In this document: positions 9,451 through 19,599 of the stretch, piece after piece
How the letters are laid out: every line of letters begins with the position of its first letter
Numbering within the stretch: position 1 is the first letter of the stretch
Assembly (NCBI GenBank): GCA_004151065.3
Contig: NWUY0300002736.1
Coordinates: 28,216 to 58,323 of the forward strand
From: Larix sibirica
Taxonomy: Eukaryota; Streptophyta; Pinopsida; Pinales; Pinaceae
Direction: 5' to 3'
Length of the DNA: 30,108 bases
Notes under the pieces: model-generated
The model's input: the letters and a program-made list of their open reading frames with translations, nothing else
Database searches by the model: none
What the model was told of the DNA's origin: nothing
Translations under genes and position numbers: made by a program

Positions 9451-11149
9451 TGAAACTACAACCTATGTCTTGAGTAATGCTTAGTGGGATCCTAAGACTT
9501 GTGGATGCCATTGTCATTGTTCATCTTCATGGTGTTCTTTTACAAAAGAGGAGTGTATAACAACAATCATTCCTTTTAAATGTTCCATGAGTGAGGCTCC
9601 TCTTAGATAATTTGTTCCTCTTCAACTTCAATTATAAGTATATTCATCATTTTGCACACTAGTAGATTCATGGTGAAGAGGAAATGATCCTTGGGAGAGA
9701 ACTATGAGATCATGATTTCCTCTTCTATATTTTCTCGAAATCAAGATCCATGGTAAACATGTGTGCATTCCATGAAGAGAAGATGAAAGCAGTCATATTC
9801 ACAGAACTGGAAGATATCTCCATTCCATTCTTCACAAGCATATTCAAAATCTAACCATGAACCAATTTCTTATGTATATCATCTTCATATATAAATAGAA
9901 CAATAAATCTATGAAATATATCTAAAAACACTTCAATTGTTTCTTTTGAATATCCCATGATAAGGTTTCATAAAAAAATTAAAATAAAAGATAAACCTAA
10001 TTATGATTTCTATTTTAGTGTTCCTTGTATATAAGGTTTTTTATCTTGAATATCATGAAGAAAGTTCAATGTACCAGAAGGAAGTAGTGATCCATATTCA
10101 TCTTTCTTCAACTTTGTTGATAGTTAATAGTTTGACTGAGAACACTTTCTTCGGTAAGAGGAAGTGTTGGATTTTTAGTACCTTAAAAAGTCTCTTACAT
10201 TGCCATTAATGGAAATAGTGAGTGGAGAATATATGGGCACATGAAAAGAGGTCTTGTGGCAGGTACTCTAGGAGAGATTGTGTACAATGTTATATACAAT
10301 AACATGAATGATATTAGAAGTACAGTCCCAGGTATAGGCTCAGAAAGAGGCCACGTTCAACATCTCCTTACAATAGTAGTAAATGGGTTTAATGAGGGTG
10401 TAGTAGATATATTTATAGACCATTTTTTAGTAAAGGGAACATACATTGTAAAGTTATTCCAATGTGTTTCCTTTAGTTAGGTCATTGCTCCAAATTTAGC
10501 AAGTTACAATTTCTAGTTCTAGTTTAGTGTTGCTTTGTTTTGGTTGGGGAACTTTGGATGTGGAAAGTTTCTAGGAATAGGTGGGATGAAGATCACCTTA
10601 GAAGAGAGATATGCATGCATGCATACTTTTAGTCTCTTCTAGTGGGAGTGCTTTCCTAGGAATAGTCCTTTCATGCAATTTGAGGGCGTTGATCCAAAGG
10701 CTAGAAGAAGATTTTGGGTTTTGATTTATTTTGGGATTTATATAGTTTTGGATTGGGGCTATGTAATCCCTAAAGTCTCCTCTTCAAATATATAAGAAGG
10801 CGTGAGTATAGGTTTTGTTCATTCATTTTTCAAAGTAGAAGTAGTCAATGAGGGGTAGAGTTTAAAGCTTTTAATGTATCTCCTATTCCCAAGAGTAATA
10901 AACAGTGGTGTGATTTGAGTTCAAATATGTATACTTGTTACTTTCTTCCGTGAGATGTGTTTTAATATCTGGTAGAATCCAGATTGCAGTTTTGATATAT
11001 ATTTATGTTTTCTATTTTCCAAAGTAGGTAGGTTAGAAATCGGACTGGGACTATTACCGTGTGTGGAGGAATCTCAACACCTCAAATCCCAATGTTGAGG
11101 ACATCAGTTTCAAAAAGAAGGAAAATAAAATGTATAGTCCACCTTATTT
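9451..11149. other. No gene recognised; possible LTR-like segment at about 10700-11080
   Basis: Short open frames (for example 10003-10209 and 10241-10480) show no domain I recognise. The part 10740-11080 has a TATA-like AATATATAAGAAGG (about 10787-10800) and GAGTAATAAACAG (about 10892). It ends in GTGTGTGGAGGAATCTCAAC (about 11061-11080), a layout reminiscent of an LTR. No partner copy is in the window, so this stays weak. Confidence 0.3.
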
Positions 11150-12452
11150 TGATTTTGAAATTTATTTTATCTATTAATGATGATGATCGTAGAACTATTA
11201 AGGAGGCAATTGATTCAAAGGAAATTAAATTATAAAGGAAGGCCATGGTTGAAGAAATGGATGCCTTGGACAAAAGCGTGAAATGGGAATTGGTCCAATA
11301 AGCTACTAGAATAAAACCAATTGGTAGAAAATGGGTGTTCAAGAAAAATTTCAATGAAGAAGCTAAAGCTAAGTACCACCAACCTCTCTTGGAAGCAAAG
11401 GGATGTTCCTATGTGGATGGAATTGAATTTGGTGAGTTTTTTCTCGTGTTGCTAAGTTAACTTCCATTCAGGATTTCTTTTGCTTGTTGTAACCTTTGAT
11501 CTGGAAGTGAAGAATATGGATGTGAATTAAATATAACATTCATACATGAGGATATACATATATATATATATATATATCATGACGAGAAGGTTTTACAATG
11601 AAAGGAAAGGAACACTTGGCTTGCAAGTTGAACAAGTCAAGCTCAATGGTTTCAAGCAATCACCAAGGATGATGTATTAGAAGTTTTGTACTTATGTATT
11701 CGGACTTGGATTTTCGTGGGGTAAAGTTGATCATTGTGGTTAACTGAAAGGGAGTGTGTTAAGATAATATTGCAAAGGTTTAGAATGCAAGAATGTAAAA
11801 CTATTAAAAGTTATTCAGGTCGGTTTGAATTTATCTTCAAAATAATGCCACGAGTGATGAGAGGATGTTGAGGAAAGTTCTTGAGCTCCTTATGCAAGCA
11901 TTGTTGGGGGATTGATGTATGCCCTGACCTATACTATACTAGACATTTCCAATGCACTGCGATTTATAAGATGATATATGTCAAACCTATAAAAGGACTA
12001 TTGGACTATTGTAAAAAGGTTCTTCATGTATTGTGTGGCACTTCAGATTATGCAACATTCTATCAACCAAGACCATCACCAAACAAAGTGGTATAAGTAC
12101 AAGGTTTTGTTTATCAATATTGGGTAGGATATCTTTATTTCCAAATATTTATAAGTGGTTATGTGTTTAACAAGGAATCTGTATGGTTGCAGAAGTTGTG
12201 TTCAAATGTTGGTTATGTACAAGAAGTTGTAACGATAAATTTTGATAGTCAAGTGCAATATATTTTGCATTAAAGAACGCTAATTATAATGCTTGGACAA
12301 AACATACTTATGTGTTATAGGATTTTATGAGAGACATGGTTGAAGACAACAAGGCTTTGTTGGAGAATGCTTTAGGCTCATTGACAAATTAAGTTAGTAT
12401 TGAGAATTTTTCTTGGCGCAAGGAATCAATGGACATATTTTCCCATTTGTAG
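11150..12452 (+). pseudogene. Ty1/copia pol 3' half remnant (RT and RNase H)
   Basis: Conserved copia pieces appear in order. The RT start is RKAMVEEMDALDKSVKWELV (about 11237) and then PIGRKWVFKKNFNEEAKAKY, LLEAKGCSYVDGIEFGEF and FIHEDI. Then come LACKLNKS and, after decay, WGIDVCPDLYYTRHFQCTA (about 11908, the copia GSLMYAM.CTRPDIA region). RNase H/C-terminal pieces follow: LKNANYNAWTKHTYVL*DFMRDMVEDNKALLENA (positions about 12271-12371, with one stop) and FSWRKESMD, ending at TAG 12450-12452. The catalytic RT region with the YVDD motif is missing or unrecognisable. Frameshifts and stops show it is dead. A (TA)n tract interrupts the segment that normally encodes the EEIYM motif. The 5' half (gag, protease, integrase) is absent. 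Confidence 0.85.
11557..11577. repeat. (TA)n microsatellite inside the copia RT remnant
   Basis: About ten TA units, embedded between FIHEDI and the sequence matching ..EGF of copia RT. This is where an intact element has GATATACATATG-like codons. Confidence 0.95.
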
Positions 12453-12494
12453 TTGATTTTATGTATGAATGGGTCCTTGATGAAACGTATTCAA

Positions 12495-12840
12495 CAAGCG
12501 AGAGAATCTTGGATATGTGTTCTATTCTTTGCATGTAGAACAAATATGCATTTTGACACAATTTTTGGGTCCTAAAAAGGGTTTTGGGTGGTTTTTGCCC
12601 CCATTGTAATCTAAATCACTTGGAAAAATATATTTGAACAATGTTATGGAATATATGTATATTGTATTGTGAATTATTTCATTAATACAATAAGAAAAAG
12701 GTGCAGCTCTAGGTTTGATCATTTCCTTAGTTAAGGGTTTCCATGATAAATATGTTGTGCACTATGTATGTTTACCATTGTTTACTTTTTGTTTTTCTTA
12801 GGAATTGGTTAGTGTTGCTTCTATTGCATAGGTTTATAGT
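12495..12840 (+). repeat. Polypurine tract and 3' LTR of the copia remnant
   Basis: A purine-rich tract CAAGCGAGAGAA (12495-12506) follows the pol stop by 42 bp. A degraded LTR start (TCTTGGATATGTG, for the usual TGTTGGATATGTG) follows. Further on is TTCATTAATACAATAAGAAA (about 12676-12695) then GGTGCAGCTCTAGGTTT, typical of the R/U5 part of plant copia LTRs. The 3' edge is unclear, near 12840, where opposite-strand integrase homology begins. Confidence 0.65.
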
Positions 12841-12854
12841 CACTATTTCAACAT

Positions 12855-13085
12855 CTATCTTTCCATTTGGAATATGAACTGAATTTATACACCAAAAGCC
12901 CCTGGTGTGTCCAATTGATGGTTTCTTTCTATTCCATTTCTCAAGAGGAGTCACACCCCCCACATGTCTAGTTGGAACCTTGTTTAGAATATAATTTGAG
13001 AAAGATACAATGCCTATCCAAACATTGGTTGGTATTTATTTTGCTTGAAGAAACATCTATCCATCTTAGTGAAAGTCTTGGTGCA
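12855..13085 (-). pseudogene. Ty1/copia integrase fragment (antisense)
   Basis: On the minus strand one frame reads SFSNYILNKVPTRHVGGVTP, then LEKWNRKKPSIGHTRGFWCI, then NSVHIPNGK. This matches the C-terminal side of copia integrase cores (the ..YLLNR.PT....KTP.E.W.G.KPS..HLR.FGC...HIP pattern). The N-terminal DDE residues are missing, and no other copia domain flanks it on this strand, so it is an isolated fragment. It lies back to back with the plus-strand copia LTR ending near 12840. Confidence 0.8.
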
Positions 13086-13089
13086 ACAC

Positions 13090-15290
13090 ATATATTCATT
13101 ATTGGGTGTTATTAACTATTATTATCTAACTAATCAACTAAATGATGTGCTAATCATTATTTTAGATTTCATGATATTGCATATAAAATTTATGTTCTTT
13201 CTAACATCATAGTTCCTAAATTTCTAAGCGCAATTTCCATAGTTCTATTTTTGTTTCTCTCAGTTTATTATACAACCATAAATTACAATAAGAAATTCAT
13301 CTACAACCTAATCAATTGTAACAATTTATAGCATAATCAATTGTAATAATTCCATCCATTTAATTGAAAAAACTTAGTCCAAGCAAAGGGTAGTAAAATA
13401 CATCTAAAAAATATAATCTAGCAATCCATCTTTCTAAATCAGTCAAGTACTACCCAAATTAGGATTAATCCTCCCAAACATAAACAACTTATCTAGTTGT
13501 CTATCTCTAGGAAACATGTGAGTATGGCCATCTCTCTAATAACAACAACTAGTAACTCTATAGATCCTTTAGAATTCCTCCCAAGCTAAAAGTTCAAGGC
13601 TTCAGGTTCCCATACTCAAAGTTCAAATCTTCGGGTTCCCAAGCTCAAAGTTCAAGATCTCCCCCACTCAATGTAAATTCTCAACAAAAGATCAAACCCC
13701 TAATCATTCTCCAAAAATTTTGTTTATGCCTTCCCCACCACCTTCTTAGCCTCAAGAGAAGATTTATAGGAAGGTTACAAATGGTAATAAAATATTACCT
13801 CACCTAACCACCATTAATAATCCTCACATTCACTCAACAAGATAATATCAAATCAAATTACAGTAAGATTACGAAATCTTGTCTCCTAGTGAAATGAAAT
13901 TAAATCCTAAATGTAATGCAACTTCCTATTATAATAAAATGTAATTAAATTCCAAAATGAAGGGTAAATTAATCCAAATGTAGGTTAAATCACAAGCATA
14001 CAAGTCTAACCTCCTACTAGACCCATCATGCATCAACCATTAATATTATTATTTTAATTAGAATTAATACATTTTAAAATGATACCAGTGTATGCATGCA
14101 ACATATGTATGTGTAGATAGTGTACACATAGCTCCTGTGTGTACCAATGATAACCATTATCATATCTAATGCATAGTTCATGTATGATCATAACCAAGCA
14201 TGCAAGACTGTAATCAAGTAAACACATCATTCAACAACCTTACTAGCTAATTCACAATAATCTAGTAAGAATTGAACATTATACTAAGATTATCCCAATG
14301 AATTAATAAATTGATTTAAACATGAAAGGAACCAAGTATAGAACTAAGGTGGCGTATAATTCTCAAAGAACACCCTTAACTACTTCAAATCATCCTTCCT
14401 CACTAACCTACTTCCATCTTTCACATCTTATCCTTTCCTCTATTGGATTATGTTCAAGTGTCATTTATATTAACTTAACTCTAAACATAACTCATAACAA
14501 AAGTGTAGACTAAATCGACCTACTTTCCCAATAGGAAACCAATAGTCGACATCACACATCTTGGGGAGCGTGGCTTAACATGACCCTCTCATGACTCTAG
14601 GTTTTGAAGGATAAATGATGGGCAATGCATCTACCCCTCCTATTTAAAATGGATATGGGGTCAAAACCCTATTATTAACCATATTGTGTTGCTAGTGTTG
14701 TTTTTAGAGATACATCATCAAATGACTAGTTTGGGAAACCATGTTTCTTGTAAAACCTTCGCTAGCCCAAATATCATAGCAATATCTTGAGCCAATAATT
14801 AAACTACGAGTTAATACTTCATAGTATACCATTTCTCTTTTGATGTCAGCAACATAACGGTCACTTTAGTACCACAAGTATTTGGTTGTCACTTAACCTA
14901 TTTAACTTGTGGGTTAGTTTGCCAAAACACAAGTTCATGCATAACCATTTTATTATTGCAAGTGATTACCAAGCTACCAATTTATAATAAAAAAATAAAC
15001 AAATAATTTATTTATCCCACCCATTTATTCATTCAAATATAATTCAAATTGGTATCCATGTACCAAAATCTTCCATTTAAATTTGCATTTTGGAAGTAAA
15101 TCACACAATTGTCGTCATTAATAACATAAACAATAAATTTATACAAAAATACGCATATAGGTAGGTCCATATGTCTACAAATATAATTATATCAATCGAG
15201 TTGAGTTCAATAAAAATAAGCAAAGAAATACAAAATAAGCCATAGTGTAATTTAGATGTCGAAGTAATAGCAAAGATAACCCAACACATT
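13090..15290. other. Gene-free AT-rich stretch
   Basis: No reading frame with a recognisable domain, no RNA gene and no LTR signature was found. It contains a 29-bp tandem repeat (listed separately). Short open frames at 14322-14513 (plus) and 15101-15289 (minus) look fortuitous. Confidence 0.5.
13581..13660. repeat. 29-bp tandem repeat, about 3 copies
   Basis: The core AGTTCAA recurs at 13591, 13620 and 13649, each preceded by a variant of CCAAGCTCAA. The first two copies are followed by a variant of TTCGGGTTCCCA. The exact 29-bp spacing supports a small tandem array. Confidence 0.8.
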
Positions 15291-15294
15291 CTTT

Positions 15295-16451
15295 TCCTTG
15301 TATCCCAAAGTCAGAATGAGCTCTTAAATAGACCAGTGGAGATGAGAGAGGTGGAGGACATAGTTCATCAGATGGTTGTTGGGAAAGCCCTGGGAACCGA
15401 CGGATTTACTATGACCTTCTTTGACCACTTTTGAGACCTCATCAAGGAAGAAGTCTAGCAAATTGTGGAAGACTAAAGGAAGAGTAAAGGGGTGTTGAAA
15501 GCTTTCAATGCCATGTTTCTAACTCTCATACCCAAAATTGAAGGAGCAAACTCTCTGGGTAAGTTTAGACCTATTGCGTTGTACAATGTTATTTATAAAA
15601 TTATTATTAAGGTCATTTCCAACAGATTGAAACCACTCCTCCCCAACCTAGTGTCCTCGAAGCAATCTAGGTTTGTTGAGGGTCGACATATCTAGACGAA
15701 GTCATCTTGGTTAATGAGGTAATGCACTCCTTGAAGACGACAAAGAAGCCCAGAATGCTCCCAAATCTCAACATATCAAAATCCTATGACAAGTTAAGTT
15801 GGCAATTCATGAGAGAGATGCTCAAGACTTACAACTTTAGCCAAGACTGGATCAAATGGGTTCTGAATTTGACGTCTTCAAAAAAATTTCTCGATCCTTC
15901 TCAATGGATCTCCCATGAATTCATTCATCCCATCAAGGGGAATAAGGCAAGGGGGGGCCCTCTCCGCCTTCTTGTTTATCTTAATGGCAGAAGGTCTTAG
16001 CAGGAAAATAAAATCCATGGTTCAAAGGAGCGAAATCAAAGGGTTAAGTCTGCACACTGGAGTTGACAAACAAACCCATCAACAATTTGTAGATGACACT
16101 ATGCTCATGGGTCACTTGTCATTCCGAGAAGCTAAAGATTTCAAAAAATGTTTGAACCTCTTTTCTAAGGCCTTAGGTCTGGAGATCAATAAGGACAAGT
16201 CTCAAATCTTCTTTTTCAACTCTCCTCGAGTTACCCAAAGAAATATAACCCGAATACTCAGCTTCCAAGGGATCTCCCTTCCATCCAAATACTTAGGCGC
16301 CCCTCTAGTTGAAGGAGTGGTCAGAAAAGTCTCATGGTATGATCTGTTTGACCAAATAAGAGGAAAACTACCAAATTGGATCCTTTGGCATCTCAACCTT
16401 GCAAGCAGGCTTACCCTCATCAAATTTGTTCTCCAAGCCTTGCCAATTTAA
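15295..16451 (+). pseudogene. LINE reverse transcriptase domain (broken)
   Basis: RT makes DNA from LINE RNA at a nicked target. Motifs in order: LNRPVEMREVEDIVHQMVVG and KALGTDGF (about 15325-15410), LTLIPKIEGANSLGKFRPIA (about 15522), LKPLLPNLVSSKQSRFVEGR, MHSLKTTKKP, SYDKLSWQFMREMLKTYNFS (A-type motif, D kept), FIPSRGIRQGGALSAFLFIL (about 15921), and the catalytic FVDDT (about 16087-16101; usual form FADD). It ends with LGAPLVEG, WILWHLNLASRLTLIKFVLQ and ALPI. Disruptions include stops near 15434, 15458 and 15474, a TAG at about 15692, and a frameshift around 15860-15930 between the D-motif frame and the FVDD frame. The 5' endonuclease and ORF1 are absent. A TAA at 16449 breaks the link to downstream domains. 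Confidence 0.9.
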
Positions 16452-17110
16452 TTGTTTTCAGTTATGGTTTCTCCTAAGACTGTCGTGAAAGAAGCCTCTA
16501 GTGCTAGTACCTATGGGGAGGGACTCCAGACAAAAACAAATGGGCCTTGGTCAATTGGGAGAATCTATGTAAATCAAAATCCCAAGGAGGACTGGGACTC
16601 AAAGATCCGGAAAAGAATAGTGAATTTTTGGGAGCCAAGATTTGATGTGGATGGGTCACCCATATTTAAAAACCATGGGAAAAACTCTGGCATGTCAAGT
16701 ATGCCCATAACAAATCAAAACATGAATTAATTTGATTCAATGAGGAGAAACCAGGCTCACCTATATGGAAAAATTATCTTCACAACATAAGTATTAATCA
16801 AGAACACAAATTCTGGGAAATCAGAGATGGGGAAGCAACTAACTTCTGAAAGGACTCGTGGCAGCAAATGCCTAATATTTCCCTCCAGATTAACACCCTG
16901 ACAAGCCAAGCCAAATGTCTTGAGATGGGACTCACAAAATTCAAGCAGTTCTGGCAGGTTGACACAAACAAGGTGGAATACCGTGAATGGTAACCACCAG
17001 AATGGTCGAATTAGAGATTCTCGGAAGAAGAGATGCCCAGGCTATGGGACACTATCCAAGAGAGATGCATTTGAACCCAAAGTGGGCCAGATAAACTAAG
17101 ATGGGGATAC
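16452..17110 (+). pseudogene. LINE post-RT linker, heavily decayed
   Basis: This segment connects RT to the zinc-binding domain. Pieces such as INQEHKFWEIRDGEATNF-like (about 16795-16850) fit the usual plant LINE linker, but stops and frame changes prevent a single frame. Confidence 0.55.
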
Positions 17111-17386
17111 ATGACAAAAGGTGTTTTCGATATCAAGGAGGCATATGAGCTATGGACAAGACAACGAGATGCCCCAATGCAAGAAGTCTGGAAAAATATC
17201 TGGAAGGCCAATATTTGTCCCAAAGTAGCCACCTTCCTTTGGTTAGTTGTGCATCAGAGAATCCTATCTAGAGAGAACCTCAAGAAGCGGGGCGTGTTCG
17301 GCCCAACCCAGTGCTCATTGTGCGTCGCTGCAAAGGAAACAATGGGCCACCTTCTAGATGAATGCTCCTTCACATATTCCCTCTAG
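17111..17386 (+). pseudogene. LINE zinc-binding RT-associated domain (zf-RVT)
   Basis: One open frame covers the plant LINE zinc-binding domain. FDIKEAYELW leads to VWKNIWKANICPKVATFLWL, VVHQRILSRENLKKRGVFGP and TQCSLCVAAKETMGHLLDEC. The C-x2-C (CSLC) and H-x4-C (HLLDEC) ligands are present. The frame ends in a TAG at about 17384. Downstream, IANHIWLMFLGFLLWEIWKE (about 17486-17545) is the usual tryptophan-rich linker before RNase H. Confidence 0.85.
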
Positions 17387-17689
17387 GACAAGGGGGTTGA
17401 GATCTTTAAGTGCTCCACCCATATCAGAGGCTATCCGGACCAATCCATTGGGGAATCAGATTTGAATGCCTTCCAAAACTCTATTGCCAATCACATTTGG
17501 CTCATGTTCCTCGGTTTTCTACTATGGGAAATCTGGAAGGAGCGCAATAGGCACATTTTCCAGGATAGGAAACACACCCCAAGAGATGTATGGACCAAGG
17601 TGGAACTTGACATTCAGGAATCGATCAGAACTACCAATGGAACGATAAGGAATGGGAAGTGGATCGCTTGGACAAAAGAATTTTAGCTG

Positions 17690-18010
17690 ATTGGGGAATA
17701 TCCAAGTCATCACAAAACCTAACCTTAGGAAAATCTAAAATATTTTCCCTCGCTAGCCCAACCTTTTGGTCCCTCCCCAGTAGGCTCCTTCAAGATGAAC
17801 TTTGATGGTGCCTCCAAAGGGAACCCGAGGTCTATTAGCTTCTGCAGTGTGGTGAGGAACCATAAGAGCAACATTTTGATGGTTTTTTTTGGGCAAGAGT
17901 ACAAGCTAGAAAATTTGCGCTCCTTGCTCAACAGGCCCCATCCTTGGACTTTTGTCCACTCAAATGAGAAGGCAATAAAGTGGTTGACCACCTCACAAAC
18001 ATGAGAGAAA
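17690..18010 (+). pseudogene. LINE RNase H-like domain (RVT_3), truncated
   Basis: SFKMNFDGASKGNPR (about 17786-17830) is the signature start of the plant-type RNase H fold with its first catalytic Asp. VVRNHKSNILMVFFGQEYKL then follows. The later catalytic residues (the E and second D of the fold) are not visible: the frame drifts to SLLNRPHPWTFVHSNEKAIK and stops at 18002. The domain looks internally deleted. The overlapping 173-residue minus-strand frame (17725-18246) is a shadow. Confidence 0.8.
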
Positions 18011-18129
18011 GTGAGAAGTAATGTGGTAGAGGAGGGAAATTGGATTTCTTTGTGAATCATGCTTGGTCTAATCAATGTACCCAATTGACCATCTTGGACA
18101 CTCAATAACTGACAAGGGGAGGTGGTGAC

Positions 18130-19165
18130 ATGTCCCAAGCCCACGCACCGTGGATAAGGACCCACATGACAGGAACAGAGAACATCGACAATATTAATAG
18201 CCCATCTCCCTCCGACGATGTGAGTATTAATGAAAGTCATACACAATTGATTGAAGGCCTAAGCTCTGGTGCGATCCATGATGCAGAGGTACAACATTCT
18301 CCTCGGCCTACGTATGGAGTACCTTGAGATGACGCGAAGGAATATCGAGAAATCAGGAAAACTCTTGCGACTTAATGATGCCAATAATGTCATGATCAGG
18401 GAAATTATGAAACAGGTTGAGGCCAATAATGTCATGATCAAGGAAGAATGCATTATGCTGCAAAACGTGGCCCCCCTTGGCTACTCACCATGGAAACTAG
18501 GGGGAAACGGGCGCATAATGGTGCAAAGGTTGAGGGGGAAACCAAGATCACTAGAGTGACTCGTGAACATAGGAAGGCAAGCCAAAATGCTCATTTATTC
18601 CGGGAGAGAATCCCCCAAACCATTCACAGGGAAATAGAACAAATAGAGAAAGACATGTGGGAACAAGTAAAGAATTTCAAACTGGAAGAGGTCATAGAGG
18701 AGTTGGTATACTAGGTGCATGATCTTAGGATGAATTATGGTAGAATGTCAGCTTACGATCATTTAATGGTGACCTATTGGGTGGTTAAGGGCCTTCTTTC
18801 CCATGTCCTAATGGAAGGTGCGAACAAGGAAGTCGGTGATGAAGAACCTGCTCGGGCTTGGAAGGATCACAATATGGATTGTTGACTGATGCATAAAAAT
18901 ATTGATTTCATAGCAATAAATATGGGGATTCAATTCCTTCCCCCCTCTGGTTCAAGATCTAGAAAGGGCGCTTCCACTCCGGCTGATGGACAATCTGGCT
19001 AGGGTTTTGGCAAAGGTGCTTCTACTCTGGTTGATGGACACTCAGAAAATGGTCGTGGATGCCTCAGCACCAACACTAAGTGACTTTGGGCCCCAATTCC
19101 AACCTCTAAAGCCGGTCCTTCCCAAGGGTGATGTCTGCTTGTCTTGGCCCTTGTCTGATTACTTT
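18130..19165 (+). pseudogene. Unrecognised decayed ORF downstream of LINE RNase H
   Basis: Protein-like sequence continues for about 1 kb past the RNase H, shifting between frames. MSQAHAPWIRTHMTGTENID comes first (18130). Next is YLEMTRRNIEKSGKLLRLND followed by a doubled ANNVMI[RK]E block (18379 and 18420). A charged, helix-like TREHRKASQNAHLFRERIPQ ... REIEQIEKDMWEQVKNFKLE follows (about 18558-18690). Finally a repeat pair KGASTPADGQSG / KGASTLVDGHSENG lies at about 18964-19060 (period 45 bp). I do not recognise the family; charged, probably coiled-coil sequence with a low-complexity tail suggests a Gag- or ORF1-like protein. It may be part of this LINE or a second element fused to it. Stops and at least two frameshifts show it is dead. 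Confidence 0.45.
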
Positions 19166-19479
19166 TTTTTGTGTCTTTGGTGTCATGTATTTTTGATGCT
19201 ATGTAGTATGGAGGTTGTTATTTCTATCTAGGTTTCAGTTTAGAAGAAGTCTGGACAAGAGTCTGTGTATGGTTGATAGCGTCTTGTTATGTATGTCCTG
19301 GAGGTTTTTTTAAGGCCAGGAAATGTTGTTTTGAGAGTTGATAGGTTGATGTGTCTCAGGTCGATCTTAGCAGTGGTATATCAAAGAGTCGAGTTGTTAC
19401 TAAGATGACAAGGTCTTTTGTAATGGAATCCATGTAACCTTTTTGAAGCAATAATATATTTTCTTATTTACAAAAAAAA
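19166..19479 (+). other. LINE 3' UTR and poly(A)
   Basis: T/G-rich noncoding sequence with GTAATGGAATCCATGTAACC (about 19419-19438), an AATAATA signal-like motif (19450-19456) and a terminal A8 tract at 19472-19479. This marks the 3' end of the element. Confidence 0.7.
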
Positions 19480-19599
19480 TCCCTTTCGATACATAATAAG
19501 AAAATGGAAATTGGGAGAGGGTTAGTTCTTTATTTTATTTTTTATTGATTAGTTAAATATTGAAAGGGATATAATTTCCCTTTCGATACATAATAAATT
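19480..19599. repeat. 20-bp direct repeat plus hairpin immediately after the LINE tail
   Basis: TCCCTTTCGATACATAATAA occurs identically at 19480-19499 and 19577-19596. Just before the second copy, ATTGAAAGGGA (19559-19569) pairs with TCCCTTTCGAT (19577-19587) across a 7-nt loop, one pair being G-T. The first copy begins directly at the LINE poly(A). Confidence 0.85.

Larger units (their letters stand above)
15295..19479 (+). mobile_element. 5'-truncated L1-type LINE with poly(A) tail
   Basis: The remnant starts inside the reverse transcriptase (about 15295) and ends in a short A-run (19472-19479) just after AATAATATATTTTCTTATTT. Order: RT, zinc-binding RT domain, RNase H, an extra decayed ORF (18130-19165) and a 3' UTR. 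5' truncation is typical of LINE insertions by target-primed reverse transcription. I could not identify a target-site duplication: the sequence before 15295 does not match that after 19479. Confidence 0.85.

Noticed and set aside
10241-10480. 79-codon frame MKRGLVAGTLGEIVYNVIYN...
   Set aside because: It has no recognised domain and lies within an otherwise frame-poor, AT-rich stretch between retroelement remnants. I could not support it as a gene.
13570-13665. Possible CRISPR-like array (three ~29-bp spaced repeats)
   Set aside because: The copies are contiguous with no unique spacers and the context is a plant genome, so this is an ordinary tandem repeat.
15260-15300. LINE target-site duplication
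   Set aside because: No stretch before 15295 matches the bases after the poly(A) at 19479, so no duplication is claimed.
17725-18246. 173-codon open frame on the minus strand, one of the longest in the window
   Set aside because: It lies antisense to the LINE RNase H region, whose plus-strand frame has clear homology. The minus-strand product shows no recognisable motif.
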